DNA from: Homalodisca vitripennis
Lineage: Eukaryota > Arthropoda > Insecta > Hemiptera > Cicadellidae
Assembly: GCF_021130785.1 (NCBI RefSeq)
Contig: NC_060213.1
Span: 115,336,501 to 115,400,500, forward strand
DNA: 64,000 bases
Direction of reading: 5' to 3'
In this document: positions 35,519 through 48,627 of the stretch, one piece after another
How the letters are laid out: each line of letters begins with the position of its first letter
How positions within the stretch are numbered: the stretch's first letter is position 1
Position numbers and translations under genes: made by a program
The notes under the pieces: model-generated
What the model saw: the letters and a program-made list of their open reading frames with translations, nothing else
What the model was told of the DNA's origin: nothing
Database searches by the model: none

Positions 35519-38339
35519 ATTTTAAGAGATATTTTAAATTAACGAGTAAGAATCAATTCACTAAATTATTAATGTAAATCAGTGATATGTTAATCAATAC
35601 TAATTTTGTAACCAAAATAAACTATTAAATGTTGTAAATACATAAGGCTAAACCTGTCACCGACTGCATTTCATACAAGTTTGTAGTTTCACTTTACTCA
35701 TTGTAACTGGTGCACTTGTTAGATTCACTAAGAATTAAATATTTGCTAAAATAACTTACAACTATAACACACTTTAAGAATGAATGAGTTATAATGTAAC
35801 AAACTGTGCAGAATTAAAACTAGCATTAATGAAATGTTTTGAATGTTTAATATATACAAATATACTGATATTCTATGTAAGCACTAATTACCAGTATTTT
35901 GTTTTACTAAATATACTTTAATGAGCTTCTGTTTGTAATTAAACAACTGCAAGCCTCATTAAACTTCAGAAAGTTCTTTGGGTTTTATTTCTCTCTTACT
36001 CCCTCTACCTCTCTTTTAGTTGCTACTAGAGATTCAAAGGTTTCAAAGAATATAATTCTTGGCTATAAAAAGAAAATTACCATCAGAATAATACCATCAA
36101 GAATAAGTTTAAATTTCAGTAATTAAGACCTAAATATGATTTGTAACTAGTCCTCAAACCTTGTAATGGTAACTAAGTTTTTTGCCCCTCTTAAATAGTT
36201 ATTTTTTTATTTTTTTCCAATTGACAGACACTATATGCTGTTAAAGGTACATATTAAGCTCTCATTTACTGCTGCACTTTGTAGCAAAAAAAAATTATAA
36301 TTGCAGTATTACACCGTAGGTAATATAGTTGATACATTTGTTGACGTTGTGATTATTTACCTATTCACAGGATCAATACCTATTCAAAGTAATTGTTTCA
36401 TTTATGTAAGTGTATTATTTTTATATTTAAAACGTGTTACGTGTTGTACCACTAAACTGAATGCACAAATAATATTAACATTCTAAACGGTGGGAGACAT
36501 TCATATTACATTACGTATTACATATTCGACACTAATAGCTCGGGTTGATACTAATGACTTTGCTTAGAACGTTTACCAGAGATTAGAGCGACTGAGAATG
36601 ATTTATACGTGATCTCTGCTTGTGATACTTAGTTATACAGTAAAATAAACCATTGTAACACGCTGCGCTACGCAATTGGCTTATAATTTATTAGGTGACT
36701 TCTTAAAGATATAGCAAGGAAATAAAAAGTTATTGCTATGAGCTTTAGATTATAAGAAAGTTCAAAGGAATAAATATTAAATACGTAAGAAGCAATGAAT
36801 ATATTGTTAAAAATAATGAGTGTGGAAGGCAATAGCAAGAGATGGATGTTGGAATACTAAACAAACGGCAGAAGTGGTATATACTGGTATATATATGGTA
36901 CTCAGGATACATTCAGACTTTAGGTGTTCCAAAAGAATCATGAATTCACCCATCGTTGTTTATTTTCCACTTAAATTCTGCTGATAAACCACGGTGGTAA
37001 AGTATTGCCCTCAAAATAGCTATATCTTAAACTAAAACCACAATAAAAAAGTTTCAGAGAAATTACAGGAATAAATTTTGGGTTCATTAAATATTAAATT
37101 AACACGAAATAAAGCTCAACACATAATAATTATCATAGTAAAACAATGTACTAGGCCCAAACCATACACACGTATAAAGGAAGATCAAATGGGGTTTATA
37201 GATTATTAAAATATTGAAAAAGGTCTGTTACATACATCTGAGTAAATCTCACTGATCGAATTAAATATAAGTTATGCTCTGATTTTAAGGGGAATACGTT
37301 ATTCAGAGATCTGTTTAGAGTATTTGTGATTATAAAAAGGACTGCAAATCACTTTCTTGATTCATGAAACAAACTTTAAAACAACCGTTAAATACACAAA
37401 AAGTATATACCGTTATTTGTACATTTCTGTACAATCATTTTTATCAGAGTATTATAGTATTATAAGAGGAAAAAAGCTAAAAGTAAACACTTCGTGATTC
37501 ATCTGAAGAAAATTATTTTTAGCTCAGATTAGGATTTTGAGCTGAATTCATAAATTATCTACCTGATAATCTGACGCTAAGTAAATATATGTTTTATTTC
37601 TTCACATAACTAGTTTCACATGCAATATAAAAATCCTATGTGAAAAACCCCAATAAACTTTTCAAATAGAACGAGTTGCTTTGTCACTATTCTAGAATTT
37701 GTGTTTGTATTGTTTGACGGTTTATATGTTACGTTTTTTCGTCCTCATTTATGGATAAGTATACGTACAAATCATTTAACCATAAATATTGTGTAACTTG
37801 TATAGCTCAGAGAGGTAATGATATCATATTTGAAAGTTTTTTAGCATATAAAATGCTACTTTAGGCGCCTTATCCTAGTAAGTACTGGGAAATGAAATGA
37901 AAATTTACGAATGAAAATTAAAACTTTTTCTTGTTTTTTAGTACATTTTATATATTATAAGTAACATTTATCACAATTGTTGACGCCTTTTAATTAGATT
38001 TCGGCTACTTATTCAGAGTATCTTGCAAATTTTACATTTAGGAAGCCAGAAAATTTAAAAATATTAAATATTACAGGATTCCACATATGGTAAAAGACTA
38101 ACGTACTGCACTAAGAGATTGGGTACACACTCTGCCACCACCCAAACAAATTATCATGATCTACTTCGCGAGTACCGGCCAGACGTATAACAACTACTCC
38201 GATCTTAATAAATATCTAAGGGGAGAAAACATATATTCAACAATATTTAGAGCACATTTTTCCTAAAAATAATAGCCACGACATGCTCTAAACGACAGCT
38301 GTATAATGATAATTTTTCTGAATACTTTAGATCTAGAAA

Positions 38340-38535
38340 CACCCGTTCAGGTACTGCAGTGTGGGTACGATTCCTTGCGAACCCCTAGTTAAAAGAAACC
38401 CGTAAGTCGGAAAGTGGGTCACAGGCCGCCCACTCCGACCGTGGTCCATGGACCATGTCCGCCCCTAAGATATAGGTAAGACATGGTCCCAAGAGTTTTA
38501 CAACGTGGCCCTAAAGCCCGTTTATCGGAACCTGT
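38340..38535 (+). repeat. GC-richer patch with nested inverted repeats
   Basis: Holds a 14-base perfect palindrome TGGTCCATGGACCA (38442-38455), which overlaps a 10-bp inverted pair (GGACCATGTC at 38450-38459, GACATGGTCC at 38480-38489). A B-box-like gggtacgattcc at about 38362 suggests a tRNA-like origin. No protein frame. Possibly an old non-autonomous element. Confidence 0.45.
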
Positions 38536-39294
38536 ATTAAAACAGGATTTTCGTTACCACAAATCCAATACCTTTCTACTCGAAATATCGGTGCAATAAA
38601 CACGTTTGGAGTAACAAAGAAAAACTAAACAAAAGCATTAACAATAAGATATCTAAGTAAGCGGTTTTATTTTTAAATAATAAATGAAATGAAAATACCA
38701 TTTAATGAACTGTATACTCTGAAAAACTGGGCTTCGAATATTCACAGGAAAATCGTTGACCTGGTTTTACCACTATGGAGTACCTTTACAAAAGTTCATA
38801 GCTTGCATAAAGTTTTAAAAAGCTGTTAAAATAGGAACGTAACCGAAAATACATTTTTATAGTTTACAACTACTCTAAAATATTGTTTTTTATTTCATTG
38901 TAAAAAGTATATTATTTAATTGAAAAAAAAATTGCTAAACATATTTCTAAAAACTGAAATTAGTGCTGTAGTATTTTTATTATTAATAAAACAAGTGAAT
39001 ATTACAGTTATTTAGTATCAAAATCAGTTAATAAAACATAAAAAAACTTAATACTAATATAAAAACATAAAATCTAACTACAGGGTCTGTGGTTTCAATG
39101 TATCCATTGAATAATTTTATTATTTATTTAACCATATATTAAGTATATCATCTAAATGCATGAATAATTTCAATTTTAATTAGCTTGAAGACAAATCGGG
39201 CGATATAAATCAAACGATTCCCTCTCTTTTATTCATGACCTACCTCAACAATGAGGACCATGTGTATGTCATCAAAAAGACCATAAATCTATTA

Positions 39295-39610
39295 CTGTGT
39301 CAGTCGTTTGTTGGTATGATTTAGTGTAACAATGGGCTGGAATGCTAAGTGTTTGTCGTCACTAGAATCCCTAATATACTATCGCGGCTCCGTCAGACTG
39401 ACCGGATTTAGTGCGGTAATACGGGTATGAACATGTCGCTAGCAGAGCTCTAACATTATTGCTGTAGTAACGGTAGATCGACTAAATTTAGTGCAGAAAT
39501 ATTGACCATATATATGTCACTAGCAGGGCTCTACATTTTGCTGTAGTAACGTTATATCCACTGGATGCAGTGGAACAATACGGATCATAACATATATGCA
39601 CGTATGCTAG
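39295..39610 (+). repeat. ~80-bp tandem repeat, about 4 copies
   Basis: Unit starts fall near 39358, 39435, 39516 and 39597, with a diverged leading copy from about 39295. Shared words are gtcNctagcagNgctcta, gctgtagtaacg, atttagtgcNgNaatac and ataNNNNatat. Copies differ by several substitutions each. Confidence 0.75.
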
Positions 39611-42600
39611 TCCTAACTTAGTAAAATACTACGTCACACTACTAAGTTATGAAATACGTTGGCCTTGCTATGAAGTGCAATGTCTTCAGTGTCTTATATT
39701 AAATCCAAACTGTGAATGATGCATCTTAGTATTAATATGTAAGTTGAAAAGGGCGGGGTTGGCTTACATCTATCAATAAATACGGCCAAAATTCTAATCT
39801 AATTAATACAATGTTGTCTGCGTTACGTTTATTCGACCTCTTAAAACTCCTTACAACAGATCTACCCGCAAACCCGCTAAGGAAAACGTTATGGAAACCA
39901 AAGAATTTTTCCCCACACACACGAGAGAAAAACAGCGTTTACGATCTCAACTTAGGGAAGATAATGCAAAAGGACAACGAAAATCGGATCTCAGAGTCAA
40001 GTGACAAAATCCGAGCATTTTTGAAAACCCAGAAAGGGGTATGAAAGCGAAAACCAAGAAAACAGCTCGGTGTATGAAAATAAAAAATGAGAGTTTTTCG
40101 AGCACTAATGACATAGCAGAGGACTTCAATTAAATTTTATTCGTTCTGAAATGTCGGTCATGAAAAGTTTTGATTCCCTACAGGCTACACCGCCACAGAC
40201 TTAAAATGGAACTTAAAAAATCCTTAAACAATACTTCCCTTCTGGTGGGTTTTTTCCTTTGGTAAAATTCCACCCAGCTTTAAATTAAGAAGTCAGGAAA
40301 ATCATTTGCGCTAAACTCATTCGCAGGTGTTAACGAAGTTTCCTACAGAGTTATAAATTGTTGCTTGGACAAATTGGTCTCCCTTAAAATATATCAATAA
40401 GACACTTGCACAACGAGTGTTCCCAGCAAAATTTAAAACATCCAAAATCTGTAACGATATACAAAACTAAAGGCCCATATTTTAGGTACATCTTACCTCC
40501 AGATTCTTGAAACAGTTGTTCTTAGAAGTCTGTAAACTTACTTCCATCTGAGTTGCACTGACTTTTCCCTAATTCCCACTAATAGTTTCAAGAATAATGA
40601 GACAAAACTATAGGAAATACAAAAAATTATAATATATTCCACAGAGAATAATGTTTAAAACATTTTGCAAAGCCAGTAGCATTTATTCAAAACCATATTG
40701 GGCACTTTTAGCATTATCGGCCCATAGTTAGTTAAGCTTCAGTAAATCACGATACCTCTCTGTACATAAGGTTATGTATTATTGTCAGTTTCAATTTAAA
40801 TGTGATTGGCTGAAAATGGCTCTTCAATGCAAGGCGTCTTCACATGGACGTGAATCATAAAGCCGGCAGGAAAAGGCTATGAATAAGAAAAAAGTATATG
40901 TCGTAACCAAAGCTCTAAATTTAAAGCAGAATTTATCTAAAAATGATAGAGACGATAACTACGTTTACAGCGAATCTCTAAATATAGTACTCACATTGGT
41001 AATTGGATATAGTTATGCAACTGCAACAATTAGGGCCGTAAATGTTTGATGAACGACTCGTGTTGATAGTGGTAGGTTAACCAGAAAATATTTGGTCTTC
41101 GATGAAGTAGTTGACATAGCTATAACATTATTACGCCAGTAGTAGGCTGGCATATTCTACACACATTCAACAATGTAATACAAACCATGATTAATATTAA
41201 TATTTAATTTTTTATCATTATAAATGACATAGTACAAATAATGGAATCAGTTAACATTCGTAAATATCTCCACCGTCGAACACTACATCGAGCGTGTCGT
41301 CATCCAAGTTGGTTGTTTTTTATTACTAAATGTTATGTTTTATATACACAAATTTCACATTCCATAAATAGGCACATCAGTAAGCTATTAGATAATTTGT
41401 GAATAAGTTAATTCCGAATACATCTGCGGGATTGAATATATTACCCAGAGGATAATAGGTTGGCCTGTTCTACACAAATAAATCATTTAACTATTCACTC
41501 CAGCCAAACCACACAACGGGCGGAGGCTGCAATATGCCATTTATTTGAGGTTTATCGGCCAAACCAGACGCTTAGGATAATACTGTGATCGAAAATTCAC
41601 TCGATGTTAACGATTTGTTCTCATCTGTTTTACTATCAACTGTATCCTTTATTTTAATTTAAGAACTACATTATTATCAAAATTTTCTTTGGCGGTATCT
41701 CTCCCCTCCTTATTTACAGCATAGAAACATTTTTATTTGATCATAAAACTTCACTGCGTTCAGTAAGAAATGAATAATATTAAATGAATAATTTAAGTAA
41801 AACCCTAAAAATATTATAACACCATAACCTTGCATAGTTTGTAATGTAATTAAGATTTGTTTTTTTTTAATTCAGAAAAATTATATGAGGTTCTAAAATG
41901 TTGGTAATACGATACTTTTAATCTGTAACAACTTAAAAAACGTAATATTCTATGAAAATGTATTAGAATAATGGAACATGAATCAGTTAATGAATAAGTC
42001 TTAATTTTTTCATGTGAACAAAAACGTTGTTCATCGATCGGGCCAGAAGTGTTTTGGTATTTACAATGTCTACTTTGCTGCACTCGTAAGACACGATTGA
42101 GTACTATAACAAGCACTATTGCTTCTATTGAAAGTGCGTATACGCCACTAAAGACCAGTTTTCAGTTTTTTATATTATGATAATTTATTTAAGTTTTTTA
42201 AAGAAAGATATAAATCGGAGTGACATCAATCAATAAAAAAATATGTTAACATATGTGTCTGACCGAACGCATAGTCAAGCCACAATTACTAATACATCCT
42301 AACCATGTGTGTTTACGGATAAGGATATCTATAAATAATAATACGTGTATTTAATTTGAAAAGTCTCAGCAATAGGTAGATTTTAATTTTGAAAAGACTT
42401 TAAAGGACAAATTCGTATTGAACATTAAATTCAGAGCCAAAGTTCTAAAATAACATGGTTTTTTTGGTTTCAGAAAGTAAAAAACAATGGAAGAATGCCA
42501 TATACTATTAAACTTTTTAGCTTTCTTTATTGAGCACTAAAACCTTATATTTTAAAAGTATATATCACAAGAAATAATAGTTCACTATTTTAGCCTCACT

Positions 42601-43777
42601 TGAACGCTGTACTGTTATAAACAAACAAGACAGTCGGTGATTGTGATTTAACAGTTTATAAACAAATTAACCCCGAACAATGCCACTGGATTGAATGCAT
42701 TAACCAAGTTTGTGGTGAATGAACTAATTGTTTAAACTTTGTTACATCAGCGAGAGACGACGGTAGGCAAAGTTCACCATGTAGTTTTGGTGTACCATAG
42801 AAATCCACGTTAATTAATATTAGACTTAATTTATTGTGTGTCCTTGCTTTTTTAAATTTCTAATAAATTTTTATAGTACATTCATATATAGTTAATAACA
42901 ACTTCTATGTACTCAAATCAATTTAAAACAATGAGTAAATATATTGAAGCTTTTATTGATCTGGAGTTATTCTAAAATCTGTGGTTAATTTAGTACTGGA
43001 ACAAACTCTGACATTTCTCAGTAAATTTGTTTATAACTACGTAATTTTTAAGAGGAGAATGAGGTTGAAGAACTATATAAATATCTCAAAGATGTGTCTA
43101 ATGATGAAGGTAAAGGATGTTTAGGGATATGAATGGTTTAAAATGATTTATGACTATGAGTTTATAGCATACTCGTAATTCTTTTTATATTAGACTATCA
43201 TGAAATATAGCGTAATCGTACAATATATAATCGATCGAATAAGAAAATATTTAAATAAAACCAATTTTATTAATTTAATTCGTTCTTTCTCTATATTTTT
43301 TCATTATTGATTTGTATAAAGCCTGTGAGCATGGTCGGAGAGTTAAACGACTGTATTTAATAACAAGCACAGTAAATAATAATACTGACTAGAATGTTAA
43401 TTTATCCTTGAAAACTCTTGTGTGCTTTTTAATATATAAATAGGTAATAATGTATATTTTCAACCTTTAAAACAAAATATATATTCATGAGACAGTAATT
43501 CGTAATCCTTATAACTGTACATGAACAAATAACTGTTCAGTACTTTAAGGTACAGCAATACAAATATTATTAAAACCTTACTATCGGCAAAGCTGGAGTG
43601 AACCTTATGTAGATTACCTTACACTTTGATCTCGTGCCAATGTAAGATACAATTTAATGCTTGTAAATACGTTTCCCTTAAGGAATAATTTAAGGGACAG
43701 CAATGAGAAGCACTTTTACAATGTGTGTGACGTTGACCCGAGTGGAGCCGTACTCAGCGTATAGAGATTGGTGATAG
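39611..43777. other. AT-rich non-coding stretch
   Basis: No supported gene. Overlapping frames near 39.73-40.13 kb on both strands, and one near 41.85-42.12 kb, are short and motif-free. Confidence 0.55.
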
Positions 43778-44226
43778 GAGAACTCTACTGTCGATAAGGT
43801 ACTCATAAGCACAAAGCACGTCAGCGCATGATGGAGAACTCTACTGTCGATAAGGTGCTCATAAGCACAAAGCAAGTCAGCGCATGATGGAGAACTCTAC
43901 TGTCGATAAGGTGCTGATAAGCACAAAGCAAGTCAGCGCATGATGGAGAAACTCTACTGCCGTAAGGTGCTGATAAGCACAAAGCATGTCAGCGCATGAT
44001 AGAGAACTCAAATGTCGATAAGGTGCTGATAAGCACAATACACATGTCAGCGCATGATGGAGAACTCTACTGTCGATAAGGTGCTGATAAGCACAAAGCA
44101 AGTCAGCGCATGATGGAGAAACTCTACTGTCGTAAGGTGCTGATAAGCACAAAGCATGTCAGCGCATGATAGAGAACTCAAATGTCGATAAGGTGCTGAT
44201 AAGCACAATACACGTCAGAGCATGAC
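43778..44226 (+). repeat. minisatellite, 8 x 56 bp, with a three-unit higher-order period
   Basis: Unit: gagaactctactgtcgataa followed by ggtgctgataagcacaaagc and a-gtcagcgcatgatg. Starts are at 43778, 43834, 43890, 43946, 44002, 44060, 44116 and 44172. Units 3-4-5 (43890-44059) and 6-7-8 (44060-44226) match as trimers: unit types 4/7 share gagaaactc and the gtaagg deletion, and types 5/8 share aactcaaatg and caataca. Minus-strand frames through the array (90 codons) are repeat translations and not a gene. Confidence 0.95.
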
Positions 44227-46520
44227 TCACTCGTATACATATACAATCCAATTTTTCATCTCGGTATATTTCATAGTAATTCCTGATTTTGTTGATGTTA
44301 TTCAGTTGTATTATGTGTATGTTATTTATTACTGATTAGAATATATAGAATAATTCTATTTAGCAGCAACGTGGCAAAGTGATAGTTTTATTTAAGGCCT
44401 AGAAATGGTGCTTGTAAGGTTTCTTGCTACAATCAAAATTACATGAAACTTTTGTAAATCTCCAGTATTTTTTACTACGGTTTAAACATACCAAACCCAC
44501 GTGTTTCGTCCACTCAGTACAGCTGTATAATAAAACACAAATAATAAAATGTTTAAGACTTGAATTCTGTGAAAGCTATTACAGATCAAAGGTTTTTCTA
44601 TAGGAAAGGAATCGTTTTTAGAAAGTATATAAAAAATTTTTTAACACATTACTTAGTTAGAAAATGTGGTTATTTATTAATATCGTGAAACAGTAAGTGT
44701 AATTTGAAGATTTATAATCATCATTTTAAAATTATTCTTTCTATGCCTGTTGTCTTACATAAGCGTTTCAATGTAAAACAGTCCAAACCCAGTTTAAATA
44801 CTTTATAACTGAGGCGATAAAATTTACGGTTATAGATAAAATCTTGTGTTGTAAAATTTGAAAATATTCATTAGTATTAGAAAGGAATGTCAGTATTTTA
44901 AACACCCGATACTTCCTTTTCCTCCCTTAATATAACGAGATAGTTTGTGGTTAAAAAATTATGTTACAATACAAATATAATATATATTTTGTAATATTAT
45001 AAATACATTTTTTCAATATTGCAATTTGACAAGAAGTTTTATCGTAATATAATGAAGTAGTTCGTAGGTACTTTCTGTGAAAATTCATAAGTTCAATTAA
45101 GGTGTTACTTAGGATGTCTGCTCCATTTTTAAACGGTGTTTGTACGAGAGAACTTTATATACAATTGCTATATTTGTTTTACTTTACTAGCAAAAAAACC
45201 AAAACATTGCGCCTTACTGGGAAACTAAACGTAGAAACAAATTTGCTTCTTGGAAAAATTTATTAATATTTTATACCTAAACTTCGATTAGAATTAATTT
45301 TCCAATTATAATCATTATTGTGTTATAAAAATAGATTACCTTTACAATAAATTATTATTTTTTTCATTTATATATATCTAGTAATTGCGTAATTTTCAAA
45401 TTTTAGCAAATTCTGTACTTTAACTAAAATTATAATTAGCTCGAAAAGTACACTTGTTATAAATTCTGTTTAATTTTTCTAACAAATTTATAATCAAATA
45501 GAATTTTTTGTTTACATAAAACAAGGAAGTTACTCATGAAATTTGATTAATTCCATAGTTAGTAGTTAGTTATTGTAGACTTTAATAATCACTGTTACTG
45601 CAGAGAAGCGAGATTTACCTGAGAGTAACTTTGGTAATATTCAAGTTAGATCAAATAAACAGTATAAACAGTACAGTACTCAATAAATATCTCTTAAGTC
45701 ACAAGACATTGTATTTCCTGTGTATAGTAATAAGGATGTCTTTTATATAAACTTAAAAATATAACTTAGGGTTTGGATGGTTTTCTAACGTTCAATATTT
45801 ATAAACGGTACATTTTATGGAACTTTGTGTTTATGCAATTACAAAAAATGCTAAACTATACTAGTCATAAAAACTCTTCCTAATTTCATTAATATAATAT
45901 TGCTCATTAAATATCAAATTAGTACTACTTTCAAATACTTAAATAGTTCTCTGGAGATGGACTTACTTTATGCAAACACATATGTACAAAATGTAATTAA
46001 TTATAGTAATAATAAATAAAAAATTAATAATAATAATAAATAATGTTTATTCGAGGTCACGATGCCCTACAAACCTGTTTATAATTATGTATTTTTATTC
46101 GTTTATAATTAATCCAATTAATCAAACAAGTCTGGACAATTTGTTTTTATAATGAACATAATTAATGTTCAAAGTATTCAGGTCAACTCTCAGGAATGCT
46201 ATTAAATAATAACTGGCTGAACAAAGTATTAATCCTGCAGCTGTTTTTATGACATCACTTTTGATAAAGCTTTGTTGTGTCAGGTGTTTTTATTTGCAAT
46301 CACAGAACAGTTCATTGTAAAAGTTACAGTTACATCTGCTTTACTGTTAGTCATTCTGTGTTTGGTGTTGTAATTAGGTTGGTAAAAATTTTTAAACGAA
46401 GTACTAAATGAGATGCCAAGTAATACTAGTACACTTACCATAGTTCTGGTGCATATAATATAGTTGTATCATATTATGAGACAATAGGAAAGATTTTACA
46501 ATGCTTTATATTAAAAACAC
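44227..46520. other. AT-rich non-coding stretch
   Basis: Nothing supportable beyond short AAT-rich runs near 46.01-46.05 kb. Confidence 0.55.
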
Positions 46521-46745
46521 TTGGAAACGGTTAAAACTCTATTTTTGGAGTCGCCTGATGATGAAACCTTTGGTATCGAAAGGCCTCGTCCAAAAATAAA
46601 TATTTTGGAAATTATTGTACTGTTTAGATTAGTAATATTTATAAGTTTTTTCCAATTGCTCCAAGAGTCTTCAAAAACAATTATAGCAGATAAGAATAAA
46701 ACTTTTTTTGGCCCAAATATATTTGTGAGAGCTACTTGTGTATAA
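46521..46745 (+). other. 74-codon open frame, possible transposable-element remnant
   Basis: The DNA at 46549-46605 (cctgatgatgaaacc, ggtatcgaaaggcc, ccaaaaataaa) looks like the terminal segment of a repeat family, since related cctgatgatg / tcgaaaggcc words are common at retroelement 3' ends. Its translation (SPDDETFGIERPRPKIN) matches no domain I know. A host gene is unlikely. Confidence 0.2.
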
Positions 46746-48600
46746 ATTTTTTTGGATCAGCACAACAAGAAAAGCTCAAGTATTGGACTTGAAATATCTT
46801 ATACCAGAAGTATATGAAAAGAACAGGAAGTAAACGCTTTTTTGATTACGTTATGTTTCCAAGGGCTACATTGGTATATATAATTTTGTTATTAGGAGAA
46901 CAAGACAAAATGAACAGTGGCACCGTAAATGAATTTAAATGGCCCGGAGTAGTAACCTTTCGACCGAATTAGACTTCCATGTTGAAATTTTATGTATAGC
47001 CGCTAGTAACAGCTGGGCTCAATATAAAATACAAGTCTTCAAATATAATACAATAAGCTTCTCGGCGTAAGCTGAATTGAAACCTCAATAATAAATAATT
47101 TAAATAATGCAAATACATGGAATTTGGATGAATGATCAATCTTATAAATCCTTTCTCTTAAGGTGCATAAGACTGGGTGAAATTTTAAACAAAAAACCCA
47201 TTTTGAATTTTTAATAAAACGGATTGATTTTACACGCTTTTCATATTTATTATACTAGATGCGCGTTTAGTTTGATATTTTAAATTCTTTCGTGTTTCCT
47301 ATTGCAACCTCGTTGGAGTAATCAAATGTTGGAAATTGTTAATGATTACGTGTCTTTTGTTGACTACAATATGTTTTATGTAGACGGATATTCAAATTAA
47401 CAAGTAGATTAAATAGCAATTAGTTCGCAAATAACAAAAATTAGGGGCGTACGGTAAACTGAGACCAAAGGCCCTTCTATTGAAATTAAAATTTACTTAG
47501 TCGTATAAAAAATTAAAGTTGAACATCACAGAAGGGTTTACCTTTCATAATTGCAACAAAAATTTACATATAACTCCACAACATTTAATGAAAAGGGATT
47601 CCAAGATTTTAAAAAGTAGATTTTAATGTTTTTGTTAACCATTTATCGAATTATGAGAGATACTTTCAAAAATATAAATAGTGTATGAGTAAAACTAATC
47701 TTGAGATTTCATACAATTATAAATACAGAAATCATGATCTTAACTTCAAAAATAAAAATCATGATTATTAAATATCGGTAAGGCATTAGGCATAAAGTTT
47801 TTAGAAAAAATATAACTTCAATGTTTTGCGAAATCACTTTAAACGGAAACAAATTAATGAATTGAAAAAAATAACTTCAATGTGATTTGCTTTCATAATG
47901 TAAGGATTTAATTTGGGATAGGTTTGTACCCGTGACATGTGGCATATTATATGATACCGAGTAAGTAATTTAGGAGAAGGAGCCTTGGAATAGTATCATG
48001 AGGTATCACATTCACTTGTATCCAATGTTAACGGGAGAGGTAGGCTTACCGTATGAAACATACAGGTGAACGCACTCGGTTTTTTTGTTAATTCAAACCG
48101 GCCAGTTATTAATTTGAGTTGTTAAAGTTCCTTCTTCCACTAACTGTATGATTAAGAAGTCAACAAGTAGCATGTTTTATCTAAGTTCATTTTACGAGTT
48201 GCTAAGTTTAGCAAGGAAGTTCCTTTATGTTAGCAGTGCAGATGAGCTAGATTGTTGGCAAATTATTTCTATATAGCTTTATAAATACATTCATTATTTA
48301 AGTTGTGATATTTTTCTAACGTTTCATGAATTTTTATTAGTATAAAGGTGCGCACACACTGGACTAATATTATTAGTCAGCAATTTTCAGTAAATATTTT
48401 CATGCTGGCCGGCGTTGAAGCTCTGAAAGTATAAACGTGCCGACCAACATTCTTTGAGATTGAGTAGGAGTAACACATCATCATTTTTGTTTGGCAAAAC
48501 TTTTGTCCCTATTCGGATACTATGTTTTTTCGTTTGGCCGAAAGCCCTCTCTATATCGCAGCCATTGCAGCCCATTAATTGCCTAGATTTTTTAGTGAAA
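46746..48600. other. AT-rich non-coding stretch
   Basis: No gene supported. Confidence 0.55.
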
Positions 48601-48627
48601 TTTTGTGTTGTTTGTACACCGTATTCA

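Larger units (their letters stand above)
35021..39290. other. AT-rich non-coding stretch with isolated structures
   Basis: No gene supported. It contains the palindrome at 35.5 kb and a GC-richer patch at 38.34-38.53 kb, listed separately. The remaining frames are 60 codons or less. Confidence 0.55.

Noticed and set aside
43690..44152. Repetitive Cys/Leu-rich protein on the minus strand, or a CRISPR-like array
   Set aside because: The frame is a translation of the 56-bp minisatellite. Units abut without unique spacers, so it is not a CRISPR array.
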